This document shows positions 50,345 to 59,137 of a stretch of DNA of 64,000 nucleotides, one piece after another (the first letter of the stretch is position 1; each line of letters starts with the position of its first letter). The stretch comes from Caldicellulosiruptor hydrothermalis 108. Lineage in GTDB: Bacteria; Bacillota; Thermoanaerobacteria; Caldicellulosiruptorales; Caldicellulosiruptoraceae. The stretch spans positions 464,001 to 528,000 of the forward strand of contig NC_014652.1 in assembly GCF_000166355.1 (NCBI RefSeq). Reading direction: 5' to 3'. The notes under the pieces are model-generated. The model was not told where the DNA came from. It did not search any database and saw only the letters and a program-made list of their open reading frames with translations. A program made the position numbers and the translations under genes.

Positions 50345-50716
50345 CTACATATTTATAAAATAATCAACTATATCCTCAAGCCCAACAAGACCGACCACCT
50401 TACCATTGTCAAGAACAGGAACAGCAGAGATATCATGCTGACGCAGGAGTTTTGCAACATCTTTAATATCATCATTTTTGTCAGCTGTAATAACAGCTTT
50501 TGTCATGGCAAGCTCAACAGGGTATGTTTCAAAATGGCCTGGCTGGCTCAAAAACCTGTAAATATCCGCTTTTACAATGATTCCTTTGAGGAAGTCATTC
50601 TCATCAACAACAACTGCCACGCTCTTTTTTCTTTTTTGCATCTGCTCAAGTGCATATTTGACCGTGTCAGTCGGCAAAAGCTTTATAAAATCATGGTTAA
50701 TGATGTTTGAAAGCAT
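50345..50716 (-). CDS. CBS-domain protein
   Basis: A 123-residue protein consisting of two CBS motifs (first around KLLPTDTVKYALEQM, second ending HDISAVPVLDNGKVVGLVGL). CBS pairs bind adenine nucleotides and act as energy sensors. It stands alone without an effector domain. The start is the ATG at 50716 behind GGGGGAG; an in-frame TTG at 50731 overlaps that site. Confidence 0.88.
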   Translation of the reverse strand: MLSNIINHDFIKLLPTDTVKYALEQMQKRKKSVAVVVDENDFLKGIIVKADIYRFLSQPGHFETYPVELAMTKAVITADKNDDIKDVAKLLRQHDISAVPVLDNGKVVGLVGLEDIVDYFINM

Positions 50717-50841
50717 TTTTTTCTCCCCCAAAATCGATATTTCATTTACTGAAAATTTTTTATCCTGCTATTAATTATATACCCAAATTAATTTCGAAAC
50801 ACAAAAAATTTACCTTATAAAAAGAGGCAACAATTATTATT

Positions 50842-50855
50842 GACATATGCCAAAA
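50842..50855. promoter_or_regulatory. palindromic operator in the mrp promoter
   Basis: TTGACATATGCCAA overlaps the -35 box TTGACA; TAAAAT follows 17 bases later. It is the same site as at 51814, and related to those at 51838 and 56344. Confidence 0.65.
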
Positions 50856-50900
50856 ACGAGAGTAAAATAAAGAGAAAAACGAATAAGGGAGAGAGAAAAA

Positions 50901-51689
50901 TTGAGACAAAATACAATGCACCCAATTCCCAAAAATGAATTTACAGATGTAAAGAAGATGTATACCATTGTCAGCGGCAAGGGTGGAGTAGGAAAAAGCT
51001 TGGTTACATCTTTGCTTGCAGTGGGTTTGAGAAGAGAGGGGTTTGAAGTTGGAATCCTTGATGCAGACATTACCGGGCCATCTATCCCAAAGATGTTTGG
51101 TGTAAGTGGTGCTAAGATTGAGTCAGACTCAAAGGCAATCTATCCTGTGAGAACTCACAATGATATAAGAATTATGTCAATGAATTTACTTTTGAATAAA
51201 GAAGACGCTCCAGTGATTTGGAGAGGACCGCTCATTGCAAAGACAATAGAGCAGTTTTGGACAGAAGTTGGCTGGGGTGTTTTAGATTATCTTTTTATTG
51301 ACATGCCCCCTGGGACAGGTGATGTTGCACTCACAGTTTTTCAATCTTTGCCAATTGACGGGATCATTATTGTAACATCGCCTCAAGACCTTGTTTCTTT
51401 GATAGTCAAAAAAGCTTATAACATGGCAAAGCAAATGGATATACCAATTATAGGTATTGTTGAAAATATGAGTTATGTAATATGTCCTCATTGTGGAAAA
51501 GAATTTGATATTTTTGGCAAAAGTAAATTGGAAGATGTGGCTGAGCAGTTGGATTTGAGGATTTTAGGGCGGATTCCAATAGATTCGGAACTGACCAAAC
51601 TTTGTGATAAGGGCGAAATTGAAAAGGCGAGGAACTTGTACTTGGATTCCTGTATAGAGGTTTTAAAAAGGGACGTTGTAGAAGGATAA
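50901..51689 (+). CDS. mrp: Mrp/NBP35-type P-loop iron-sulfur carrier ATPase
   Basis: A 262-residue ParA-like ATPase: VSGKGGVGKSLVTSLLA (deviant Walker A), then DADITGPSIPKMFG and FIDMPPGTGDVALT. CPHCGKEFDIFG carries the CxxC that holds a bridging Fe-S cluster. It serves in iron-sulfur cluster assembly or transfer. Upstream are a TTG start after GGGAGAGAG and the palindromic operator shared with the DUF5320 and copA genes, so it belongs to a common regulon. Confidence 0.88.
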   Translation: MRQNTMHPIPKNEFTDVKKMYTIVSGKGGVGKSLVTSLLAVGLRREGFEVGILDADITGPSIPKMFGVSGAKIESDSKAIYPVRTHNDIRIMSMNLLLNKEDAPVIWRGPLIAKTIEQFWTEVGWGVLDYLFIDMPPGTGDVALTVFQSLPIDGIIIVTSPQDLVSLIVKKAYNMAKQMDIPIIGIVENMSYVICPHCGKEFDIFGKSKLEDVAEQLDLRILGRIPIDSELTKLCDKGEIEKARNLYLDSCIEVLKRDVVEG

Positions 51690-51768
51690 GAAAATTTTTG
51701 ACAACTTTTGTATTATAGAACTGCAAAATTTCTGGGACAGGACAATAATTTCTTTTTTGGTAGAATTA

Positions 51769-51801
51769 TTACCCTTGTGAAAAGCAAGGGTAAAAATTTT
51801 T
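51769..51801 (+). terminator. terminator upstream of the DUF5320 gene
   Basis: TTACCCTTG pairs with CAAGGGTAA, followed by AAATTTTT. Confidence 0.65.
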
Positions 51802-51813
51802 CAAAAAAGTTAT

Positions 51814-51851
51814 TGACATATGCCAAAAACAGAGTATAATTATAATTAGCA
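51814..51851. promoter_or_regulatory. promoter with two palindromic operators
   Basis: TTGACATATGCCAA covers the -35 box; TATAAT follows 16 bases after TTGACA. A second site, TTAGCATATGCCAA (about 51838-51851), lies just downstream of the -10, ideal for repression. Confidence 0.65.
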
Positions 51852-51895
51852 TATGCCAATAACAAAAATAAAAATGGTTTTGGAGGTGAAAAACG

Positions 51896-52120
51896 ATGCC
51901 TTGGGGTTTTGAACCAGGATTTTATGGAAGAGGCTGTGCAAGAGGTTTTGGCGGCGGTTTTGGTTTTGGCAGAGGCCTTGGAATTTGCAAATGGCTGTAT
52001 TTAACAGGCTCAGAGAATGTTCCTTTTGCTAAAGAAGCTTTGGAGTATGAAAAGCAGGTTTTAGAGCAAAGGTTAAAACTAATTGACAAGCTTCTTTCAA
52101 AAGAACAAAAACAAGAATAA
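51896..52120 (+). CDS. DUF5320-type small Gly/Phe-rich protein
   Basis: A 74-residue protein with a Gly-, Phe- and Arg-rich first half (GFGGGFGFGRG) and a helical tail (LEYEKQVLEQRLKLIDKLL). Such proteins are regularly found next to Mrp-, NifX- and DUF134-type genes in anaerobes; function is unknown. The start follows TTGGAGGTG. Confidence 0.8.
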   Translation: MPWGFEPGFYGRGCARGFGGGFGFGRGLGICKWLYLTGSENVPFAKEALEYEKQVLEQRLKLIDKLLSKEQKQE

Positions 52121-52139
52121 AAAACTAAAATTGCTTTGA

Positions 52140-52177
52140 AGGGGGGCTTTCAGATGACAAATCTTCATGCCCCCCCG
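52140..52177 (+). other. G-rich/C-rich hairpin upstream of the tehA fragment
   Basis: GGGGGGC...GCCCCCC encloses GATGACAAATCTTCATG, with a long GC-rich stem followed by GAATAATTTTC. It is probably a terminator or processing site between the DUF5320 gene and the tehA remnant. Confidence 0.5.
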
Positions 52178-52420
52178 AATAATTTTCAAAGTTTTGAAAG
52201 GAGGCAAAATTGTCATGGAAGCTAAAACAAGCAGGATAAAATATTTTCCCGTATCATTTTTTTCAGTAGTCATGGGTTTAGTAGGATTTACTATTGCCTT
52301 GCAAAAAGCTGAGAAAGTTTTAACAAACATTCTGCAAGCAGTCTCCATCTTCTGTAAGATGGAGATGAATTGCAATTGATAAATATTTGGTTTCGGTATA
52401 CAATAAAACTGGTGATGACA

Positions 52421-52828
52421 ATGAAATTTGATACTAATAAACATTCAGTATTTCTACTATACTATCATTTGATTTTGGTGACAAAATACAGAAGAGATGT
52501 GATAGATGAGAAAATTTCAAAAAGACTAAAAGAAATTTTTGAGTATATTCAACCCAATTACAACATAACCCTGGTTGAGTGGAATCATGATAAAGACCAT
52601 GTGCATGTTTTGTTCAAGGCAACTCCTACAACATCACTTTCCAAGTTTATAAATGCTTATAAAAGTGCTTCATCAAGGCTTATAAAAAAGGAATTTCCTG
52701 AAATTAGGCAAAAACTATGGAAGGAATATTTTTGGTCAAGAAGTTATTGTTTGCTAACAAGCGGTGGTGCACCGGTTGAAGTGATTAGAAAATACATTGA
52801 AAGTCAAGGTGAGAAAAGAAAATGTTGA
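52421..52828 (+). CDS. tnpA: IS200/IS605 TnpA, HUH/Y1 transposase
   Basis: A 135-residue tyrosine transposase: HSVFLLYYHLILVTKYRRDV opens the family, DKDHVHVLF holds the HUH metal site, and the catalytic tyrosine is in VIRKYIESQ. It cuts and joins single strands at the two hairpin ends. Intact and of normal length. Codons GTG/ATG at 52412-52415 are other possible starts. Confidence 0.93.
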   Translation: MKFDTNKHSVFLLYYHLILVTKYRRDVIDEKISKRLKEIFEYIQPNYNITLVEWNHDKDHVHVLFKATPTTSLSKFINAYKSASSRLIKKEFPEIRQKLWKEYFWSRSYCLLTSGGAPVEVIRKYIESQGEKRKC

Positions 52829-53973
52829 AAGCATATAGGTATCAAATATATCCAACTAAAGCACAGGAAGAATTCTTTGAAAAGACATTTGGTTGCTGTA
52901 GATTTGTATGGAACAAGATGTTAGAAGAAAAACTGGAAGCTTTGAAACAAGGTAAAAAAGTTCCAAGAATAACTCCAGCAAGGTATAAAAAAGAATATCC
53001 TTTTCTGAAGGAAGTGGATAGTCTTGCACTTGCAAATGTTCAGCTTGAGCAGGAAAAGGCATTCAAAGACTTCTTAAAAAACTCAAAGCATTTTGGAATG
53101 CCAAAGTTTAAGAGGAAAAAAGACAAGCAGTCATACACAACGAATAACCAACAAACTAAGAGCGGAAACGAAACAATTAGGGTAGATTTTGAGAAGGGGA
53201 TTTTGTATTTACCGAAGGTAAAAAGTGGAATAAAAGCAGTATTTCACAGGGAGTTTGAAGGAAAAATAAAATCAGCAACAGTTGTTAAAACAAAAGCAGG
53301 CAGGTATTATGTAAGCATACTTGTAGATGTGCAGGACCCAAGAAATAAGAGGGAAAATCGAAATTTTGAGAATGAGGTAATCAAACGAGAGAATTTCATC
53401 TGTGGAATAGATACAGGGCTTATAAGTTTTGTTACAATTGCAAATGATACAGGGATTTCGAAAATTGAATACCCAAAGTATCTGATTAAAGCTGAAAAGA
53501 GACTAAGAAGGTTGCACAGACAGTTGTCAAGAAAGAAAAAAGGTTCTAAAAACTGGGAGAAAGCAAGAGAAAGACTTGCAAAGGAATATGAATATGTAAA
53601 GAACTCAAGGGATGACTTTTTGCATAAGTTATCGAGGACCATCATAGACGAGAACCAAGTCGTGGTGGTCGAAAGTTTGAACGTAAAGGGACTATCAAAA
53701 ACAAGATTATCGAAACACATTCTTGATAGTTCATGGTCAAAATTTTTGAAATATCTCAAATACAAGGCAGATTGGTATGGCAGGAAAGTCATAGAGGCAG
53801 ATAGGAGATTTCCATCTTCGAAAATGTGTAGCAGATGTGGATACATCAACAAAGAGCTAAAGTTGAAAGATAGAGTGTGGAGATGTCCGAAATGCGGAAC
53901 AGTCCATGATAGAGATGAAAATGCTGCAAAGAACCTGAGAAACTATGGAATTTTTTGTATAAGCAATAAGTAG
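52822..53973 (+). CDS. tnpB: TnpB RNA-guided nuclease
   Basis: A 383-residue TnpB, overlapping tnpA by seven bases. The N-terminal helix-turn-helix (MLKAYRYQIYPTKAQEEFFE) precedes the RuvC residues: Asp in CGIDTGLISFVTI, Glu in VVVESLNVKGL, and the final Asp in VHDRDENAAKNL. The zinc ribbon is CSRCGYINKE with CPKCG. All catalytic residues are present. TnpB is guided by a right-end RNA (see 53974-54097) and helps to keep the element in place. Confidence 0.94.
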   Translation: MLKAYRYQIYPTKAQEEFFEKTFGCCRFVWNKMLEEKLEALKQGKKVPRITPARYKKEYPFLKEVDSLALANVQLEQEKAFKDFLKNSKHFGMPKFKRKKDKQSYTTNNQQTKSGNETIRVDFEKGILYLPKVKSGIKAVFHREFEGKIKSATVVKTKAGRYYVSILVDVQDPRNKRENRNFENEVIKRENFICGIDTGLISFVTIANDTGISKIEYPKYLIKAEKRLRRLHRQLSRKKKGSKNWEKARERLAKEYEYVKNSRDDFLHKLSRTIIDENQVVVVESLNVKGLSKTRLSKHILDSSWSKFLKYLKYKADWYGRKVIEADRRFPSSKMCSRCGYINKELKLKDRVWRCPKCGTVHDRDENAAKNLRNYGIFCISNK

Positions 53974-54097
53974 GGTGGGGACCACCCGAATTTACGCCTG
54001 TGGAGATTGGACCTCTACTACTGGGGATACAGTCCCAGTAGCAAGTCTGGTCGATGAAACAGGAAGCCTCCACCTCTTTAGGTGGATGGTAGTTCAC
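53974..54097 (+). ncRNA. probable right-end (omega/re) RNA of tnpB
   Basis: The stretch from the tnpB stop codon to the right end is non-coding and folds: GGTGGGGACCACC-type stems, CTACTGGGG with CCCAGTAG, and CCACCT/AGGTGG at the end. In this family the 3' part of tnpB plus the right end is the guide RNA scaffold. The guide would be the sequence after 54097, here the tehA 3' fragment. Confidence 0.6.
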
Positions 54098-54723
54098 TTA
54101 TTACTCTTTTTGTTCTTTCACAGTGGATTGATCAAACTCATTTTACTATTCAGCATTACAATCCTTCTTGGTTTATACCAGTTGTTGGCAATATATTAGT
54201 ACCAGTTGCAGGAGTTGAACATGCAGACAAATATTTTTCATGGTTTTTCTTTAGTGTAGGAATAGTTTTCTGGATTGCGTTGTTTACAATACTATTTTAT
54301 AGAATAATTTTTCATCATCCTATACCTCAGAAGTTAATTCCTACATTTTTTATAATGATTGCACCACCGAGTGTAGGACTTATTTCTTATGTTAAGTTAA
54401 CAAATAGTCTTGATGCTTTTGCGAAGGTTATTTATTTCTTTGCAATGTTTTTGATACTTCTTTTGATAGCCCAAATTAAGAAATTCCTTAGCACAAAGTT
54501 CTATCTTTCTTGGTGGGCATATTCTTTTCCACTTGCAGCCTTTTCTATAGCAACTTTTGTGATGCTAAGTAAGACCCACTTGAGTGTTTTCAAATATATT
54601 TTTGGTGTTTCTTTGGTAGTTTTAAGTTTTGTAGTTATTATATTAGCAGGTGCAACAATTGCGAATATTTTAAAGAAAAACATTTGTATTGAAGAAGAGT
54701 AAGGTTAATTATGGTGAGAGTAT

Positions 54724-55206
54724 ATGTCAAATTATAAAAAAAGAAATTTAAAGAATAATCAGATATGTGAAATGATAATATACTATTTAAAAGAAAATAA
54801 CAATTTTGTGAAGAAACAAAGTCTTATTCGGAGCCTAATAAAATGGGCAAGTTTGAGCACTATTTATAGAGGTATAAGTAGATTAGAGAAAAAAGGATTG
54901 ACAGTAGCGTGTGATGTAGACAATGATAAATATATTGCCTATATCGGTAGTAGACCCAATAAAAGTTTAAATTTAGCCTTCTTTGTATGCGATGTTTGCA
55001 AGCAGAAATTTTGGCTAAAGTTGAACGATTGCGCGCTTGATAAGATTAGCAGAAAGATAAAAAAATTTTATGATTTTGATTCAAAATTTGTATTGTACGA
55101 ATTTCGCGGAGTTTGCAGAAGTTGCTTGCTGTCCAAAAAATCAAATTCATTAAATTTAAAAAAGGAGGAGATAAATCATGAAAATAGCAGTTATGCTAAT
55201 AGGTGA
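54724..55206 (+). CDS. Fur family metal-dependent regulator
   Basis: A 160-residue protein. The N-terminal winged helix (MIIYYLKENNNFVKKQSLIR, then STIYRGISRLEKKGL) matches the Fur/Zur fold. The C-terminal part has CDVCKQKFW and CRSCLL, the two CxxC pairs that hold structural zinc. It may control metal or peroxide responses of nearby genes. It ends 29 bases into the next gene (overlap with 55178). Confidence 0.8.
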   Translation: MSNYKKRNLKNNQICEMIIYYLKENNNFVKKQSLIRSLIKWASLSTIYRGISRLEKKGLTVACDVDNDKYIAYIGSRPNKSLNLAFFVCDVCKQKFWLKLNDCALDKISRKIKKFYDFDSKFVLYEFRGVCRSCLLSKKSNSLNLKKEEINHENSSYANR

Positions 55207-55576
55207 CAAAATAAGCCCCCATTTTGGTGGTAGCGAAAAAGTTTGCATATATACAGTTGAAAATGGTGCTATTGTAAATAAAGAATATTTTGACATGCCA
55301 GAGCACAGGGCTGGGCTTTTTGCAAAGTTTATAAAACAAAAAGGAGCAGATGTTGTAATTGCAGGCTCAATTGGCGAGAGAGCAAGATATATATTCGATA
55401 ATCTTGGCATTAGGTATTTCATCGGTGTCTTAGGCCATCCAGATGAAGCAGTTGAAAAGCTATTAAAAGGCCAGCTGAAGTCAAATGAAGCACTTGCAAA
55501 TGAGATCCATGAGCATGAAGAGGGATTGCATCATCATTCGCATGGACATTCGCATGAACACCATCATATCTCATAG
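55178..55576 (+). CDS. NifX/NifB-like dinitrogenase cofactor-type protein
   Basis: A 132-residue protein of the MTH1175/NifX-like fold: MKIAVMLIGDKISPHFGGSEKVCIY, then GADVVIAGSIGERARYIFDNLGI. A His-rich C-terminus (HEHEEGLHHHSHGHSHEHHH) could bind metal. Such proteins accompany Mrp, DUF134 and DUF5320 genes and probably handle iron-sulfur or metal cofactors. The Shine-Dalgarno AAAGGAGG lies inside the Fur-family gene, so they are translationally close. Confidence 0.85.
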   Translation: MKIAVMLIGDKISPHFGGSEKVCIYTVENGAIVNKEYFDMPEHRAGLFAKFIKQKGADVVIAGSIGERARYIFDNLGIRYFIGVLGHPDEAVEKLLKGQLKSNEALANEIHEHEEGLHHHSHGHSHEHHHIS

Positions 55577-55624
55577 TCATTATAAATTACCGTTAGAGAC
55601 GTTTTGAAAACAGATGAGAAAAAT

Positions 55625-55765
55625 TAATGACATAACCACCATAGTTTATGATATAATTAATAATGATTAATCCCTAAAATCACAGGACACAACATGGAGA
55701 AAATAAAAGAGCTAAGGAGAAAAAACAACAATTAAGAGGGGCAGGGTTAAAATCCTGCCTTTTTG
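55625..55765 (+). other. short transcription unit with 13-codon ORF and terminator
   Basis: A promoter-like TATAAT near 55653 leads to an ORF at 55694 (MEKIKELRRKNNN) and a terminator GGCAGG/CCTGCC then TTTTTG at about 55738-55763. The peptide looks like the first residues of an XRE-type regulator. It may be a relic or a leader peptide. Confidence 0.35.
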
Positions 55766-55799
55766 TTCATAATAATTTCGGACAAAGGAGGCATTTGAC

Positions 55800-56222
55800 T
55801 TGCCACGACCAATAAGATGCAGAAGAGTAGAGTTTTTGCCAAGGTTTAATTATTTTTCACCACGTGAGGGTTCAAACGATGAGGTTCTGCTGAAGGTTGA
55901 AGAGCTTGAAGCAATAAGACTTAAAGACTTAGAAGGACTCATACAGGAAGAATGTGCACAAAAGATGCAAGTTTCCCGCCAGACATTTCAGCTCATATTA
56001 GAAGAAGCAAGAAAGAAGGTTGCAGATGCGCTTGTCAACGGCAAAGCTATCAGGATTGAAGGTGGAAACTATGTTTTTGGCAATTGCAAGTATACGTGCT
56101 TAAATTGCGGAAAAGTTTTTGAGTCAGACAAGGATGAATGTCCAGAATGCCACTCTTCTCATGTTGTATGTCACAGAGGAAAAGGAAGAGGACACTGCTT
56201 CAGGCACCACGGAGGGTGGTGA
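55800..56222 (+). CDS. DUF134 family predicted DNA-binding protein
   Basis: A 140-residue protein. RPIRCRRVEFLPRFNYF is the DUF134 opening. EELEAIRLKDLEGLIQEECA with MQVSRQTFQLILEEARKKV is a sigma-region-4-like helix-turn-helix. CLNCGKVF with CPECHSSHVVCHRGK may bind zinc. It is a candidate repressor for the palindromic operators near 50.8, 51.8 and 56.3 kb. TTG start after AAAGGAGG. Confidence 0.88.
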   Translation: MPRPIRCRRVEFLPRFNYFSPREGSNDEVLLKVEELEAIRLKDLEGLIQEECAQKMQVSRQTFQLILEEARKKVADALVNGKAIRIEGGNYVFGNCKYTCLNCGKVFESDKDECPECHSSHVVCHRGKGRGHCFRHHGGW

Positions 56223-56308
56223 TAATAAGCAAAGAGAGCTGATAGTATTTTTTAGTAGTTGGGTATAATAAAAGCGAAAGCAAAATTTATTTTTTAAATA
56301 ATTCCTAC

Positions 56309-56357
56309 TTGACATATAGGAATAGTAGAGTATAATAAAATTAGATTAGCAAATGCT
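56309..56357 (+). promoter_or_regulatory. copA promoter with palindromic operator
   Basis: TTGACA, a 16-base spacer and TATAAT, then the perfect palindrome arms TTAGCA-aa-TGCTAA (about 56344-56357) just downstream of the start site. Confidence 0.7.
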
Positions 56358-56378
56358 AAAAAAAAGAGGGTGTTACAT

Positions 56379-58838
56379 GTGGAGAAAAAGACTTTGAGTG
56401 TAACAGGTATGACATGTGCTTCGTGTGCAAGGGCAATTGAAAAAAGTGTTAGTAAAGTAGAAGGAGTAAGTAATGCGTCGGTTAACTTTGCCACTGAGAA
56501 ACTTATTGTTGAGTTTGATGAGAGCAAAGCCAGCATTGAAAAGATCAAAGAAGCTGTGGAAAGAGCCGGCTATGGTGTTTTGGATGACGGTGAAGAAAAT
56601 ATTAGAGAGGTAAGCATTCCCATCTCAGGCATGACTTGTGCTTCATGTGCAAGAGCAATCGAAAAATCAATTTCAAAGCTTAATGGAATAAAAGAGTTAA
56701 GTGTTAACCTTGCAAGTGAAAAAGCAAGAGTTGTGTATGATTCATCTCAGGTGAGACTATCTGAAATAAAAAATGCTATAGTAAAGGCAGGGTATACACC
56801 ACTTGAGATTGAAAAGACATCCTATGAAGATTCGCATCAGGAGCGAAAACAAAAGGAGATAAATAGTCTTTTTAGAAGATTTGTTATTGCAAGCATATTT
56901 GCAGTTCCACTTTTATTGATTGCTATGGCACATGTGGTGGGGGTTCCGCTACCAGAGATAATCTCGCCTGAAAAACATCCTTTGAATTTTGCGCTTGTAC
57001 AAGCGATATTGGAAATTCCAATTGTCATTGCAGGGTATAAGTTCTACACGGTAGGCTTTAGCAGGCTTTTTAAGTTTCACCCAAACATGGACTCATTAAT
57101 TGCAGTTGGGACAGGGGCTGCCATCTTATATGCTCTTTTTGCTATATACCAAATTGCAATGGGTAACTACCAGTATGTAAAGGAGATGTATTTTGAGACT
57201 GCAGGTGTAATTATAGCCCTTGTTTTACTGGGCAAATACTTAGAAGCAGTTTCCAAAGGCAAAGCCTCAGAAGCCATAAAAAAATTAATGGGACTTGCAC
57301 CAAAAACTGCGGTGGTTGTTCAAGGTGATAATGAAATAGTCATTCCAATAGAAGAAGTTGAAGTAGGCGATATACTCTTAGTAAAGCCCGGGGAAAAGAT
57401 TCCCGTTGATGGAGAAGTAATTGAAGGTAGAAGCTTTGTGGATGAATCAATGCTGACAGGTGAAAGCATCCCCGTTGAAAAAACACCTGGAAGCAAGGTT
57501 ATTGGAGCTACAATAAACAAAAATGGTACGCTAAAGATAAAAGCTACAAAGGTCGGCAAGGATACAGTCATTGCGCAGATTATCAAGCTGGTTGAGGATG
57601 CTCAAAGCTCTAAAGCACCAATCGCAAGGTTGGCAGATGTAATCTCAGGGTATTTTGTGCCAGTTGTCATTCTCATTGCTGTAATCTCAGCGACTGCATG
57701 GTACTTTGTTGACAATTCATTTATTTTCGCTTTGAGAATATTTATTACCGTCTTAGTTATCGCATGCCCGTGTGCTTTGGGTCTTGCAACACCCACTGCT
57801 ATTATGGTTGGAACAGGAAAAGGCGCAGAACATGGAATTTTGATAAAAAGTGGTGACGCATTAGAAACCTTGCACAAGATCACAATGGTTGTTTTCGACA
57901 AAACGGGAACAATCACTGAAGGTAAGCCAAAAGTAACTGACATAATTCCAGCAAATGGGTGGGAAAGAGAAAGGCTGCTACAAATAGTAGCGTCGGCAGA
58001 AAGGCTCTCTGAACATCCTTTAGGTGAAGCAATAGTTGCCGCAGCAAAGGAAAAGAATCTGCAGCTTTTTGAAGCAAGTCAGTTTGAAGCAATTTCAGGG
58101 CATGGAATAGAGGCAGTGGTAGATGGACAAACAGTTCTTGTTGGGAACATAAAACTCATGAAAGATAAAGGCATTGAGATAGATTTCTTACTTGATGTAG
58201 AAAAGCTTTCACAGCAGGCAAAGACGCCTATGTTTGTAGTGCAGAATGGAAAGTTTGCTGGGATCATAGCAGTATCAGATGTGATAAAGCAAAATAGCAG
58301 AAGGGCAATTGAACTTTTGCATAGCATGGGTATTAAGGTTGCAATGATTACAGGGGATAATAGCAAAACAGCAAAAGCAATTGCAAAACAGGTTGGAATA
58401 GATAGGGTTTTAGCGGAGGTCTTGCCACAGGACAAGGCAAATGAAGTGAAAAAACTTCAGGGAGAAGGTAAAAAGGTTGCGATGGTGGGCGATGGGATCA
58501 ACGACGCACCAGCTTTAGCTCAAGCTGATGTGGGTATAGCAATTGGGTCTGGAACAGATGTTGCAATAGAGTCTGCTGATGTGGTTCTTATGAAAAATGA
58601 CATATTGGATGTTGTAAATGCAATACTGCTTAGCAAAAAGACAATACAGAACATCAAACAGAATCTATTCTGGGCATTTTTCTACAACACATTGGGCATT
58701 CCGATTGCAGCAGGAGTTTTGCACATATTTGGTGGCCCACTTTTGAATCCAATTATAGCGGCTCTCGCTATGGTGTTTTCTTCAGTCTCTGTGGTTTCAA
58801 ACGCTCTGAGGCTAAAAAGATTTAAGCCTGTAAATTAA
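56379..58838 (+). CDS. copA: copper-translocating P1B-type ATPase CopA
   Basis: A protein of about 819 residues with two N-terminal heavy-metal domains, each [14 protein letters not shown] (about 8-70 and 80-142), and eight membrane spans. The metal site is [12 protein letters not shown], the phosphorylated Asp is in DKTGTITEG, and [20 protein letters not shown] is the hinge. It exports Cu+. The GTG at 56379, seven bases after GAGGGTG, is the best start; an in-frame GTG at 56370 lies inside that site. The palindromic operator upstream suggests regulation with mrp and the DUF5320 gene. Confidence 0.95.
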   Translation: MEKKTLSVTGMTCASCARAIEKSVSKVEGVSNASVNFATEKLIVEFDESKASIEKIKEAVERAGYGVLDDGEENIREVSIPISGMTCASCARAIEKSISKLNGIKELSVNLASEKARVVYDSSQVRLSEIKNAIVKAGYTPLEIEKTSYEDSHQERKQKEINSLFRRFVIASIFAVPLLLIAMAHVVGVPLPEIISPEKHPLNFALVQAILEIPIVIAGYKFYTVGFSRLFKFHPNMDSLIAVGTGAAILYALFAIYQIAMGNYQYVKEMYFETAGVIIALVLLGKYLEAVSKGKASEAIKKLMGLAPKTAVVVQGDNEIVIPIEEVEVGDILLVKPGEKIPVDGEVIEGRSFVDESMLTGESIPVEKTPGSKVIGATINKNGTLKIKATKVGKDTVIAQIIKLVEDAQSSKAPIARLADVISGYFVPVVILIAVISATAWYFVDNSFIFALRIFITVLVIACPCALGLATPTAIMVGTGKGAEHGILIKSGDALETLHKITMVVFDKTGTITEGKPKVTDIIPANGWERERLLQIVASAERLSEHPLGEAIVAAAKEKNLQLFEASQFEAISGHGIEAVVDGQTVLVGNIKLMKDKGIEIDFLLDVEKLSQQAKTPMFVVQNGKFAGIIAVSDVIKQNSRRAIELLHSMGIKVAMITGDNSKTAKAIAKQVGIDRVLAEVLPQDKANEVKKLQGEGKKVAMVGDGINDAPALAQADVGIAIGSGTDVAIESADVVLMKNDILDVVNAILLSKKTIQNIKQNLFWAFFYNTLGIPIAAGVLHIFGGPLLNPIIAALAMVFSSVSVVSNALRLKRFKPVN

Positions 58839-58878
58839 AATTAATATAAAAAAATTAAAAGAAAGGATGGGTTTTGAA

Positions 58879-59088
58879 ATGACAAAGAAAATTTATATTA
58901 AAGGCATGACTTGCGACCACTGCGTAAGAAGAGTGGAAAACAGCCTAAAAGCCATAGAAGGTGTAAGCTCTGTGAAGGTTGATCTGCAGGGCAAAGTTGC
59001 AACTGTTGAGCTAAGTAAAGATGTAAAAGATGAAGAGTTTGTTCGAGCAATTGATGATGCAGGGTATGAGGTTGCGAGGATAGAATAG
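58879..59088 (+). CDS. copZ: copper chaperone CopZ
   Basis: A 69-residue single heavy-metal domain protein with KGMTCDHCVRRVENSL. It would pass Cu+ to CopA, encoded 40 bases upstream in the same operon. ATG 58879 follows AAAGGATGGG; the earlier ATG at 58867 is inside that site. Confidence 0.93.
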   Translation: MTKKIYIKGMTCDHCVRRVENSLKAIEGVSSVKVDLQGKVATVELSKDVKDEEFVRAIDDAGYEVARIE

Positions 59089-59122
59089 AGGCTGGCTTAT
59101 TGCCAGCCTCTATATTTTTTAA
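59087..59122. terminator. bidirectional terminator after copZ
   Basis: AGAGGCTGGC pairs with GCCAGCCTCT, followed by ATATTTTTT. It lies between converging genes. Confidence 0.85.
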
Positions 59123-59137
59123 ACTATTCTCTACCAT

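Larger units (their letters stand above)
52336..54097 (+). mobile_element. IS200/IS605-family insertion sequence (tnpA + tnpB)
   Basis: The left end has the hairpin TCTCCATCTT-ctgt-AAGATGGAGA (52342-52365). The right end has CCACCT-cttt-AGGTGG followed by GGTAGTTCAC ending at 54097. Both genes read left to right. The family moves as single-stranded DNA without target duplication. The exact left boundary is uncertain by a few bases. Confidence 0.85.
52215..54702 (+). pseudogene. tehA: TehA/SLAC1-type transporter gene split by IS200/IS605
   Basis: The N-terminal piece (from ATG 52215: SRIKYFPVSFFSVVMGLVGF, then TIALQKAEKVL) and the C-terminal piece (from about 54098: LITLFVLSQWIDQTHF, then NPSWFIPVVGNILVPVAG, followed by about six spans) are the two parts of one ten-span TehA/SLAC1 family anion or dicarboxylate channel. 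The insertion at about 52336-54097 divides them. Judging by family length, perhaps 40-50 residues are missing at the junction, so a deletion accompanied the insertion. No working transporter can be made. Confidence 0.75.

Noticed and set aside
52167-52379. A separate 70-residue forward gene
   Set aside because: It is the N-terminal part of the split tehA-type gene read into the left end of the insertion sequence.
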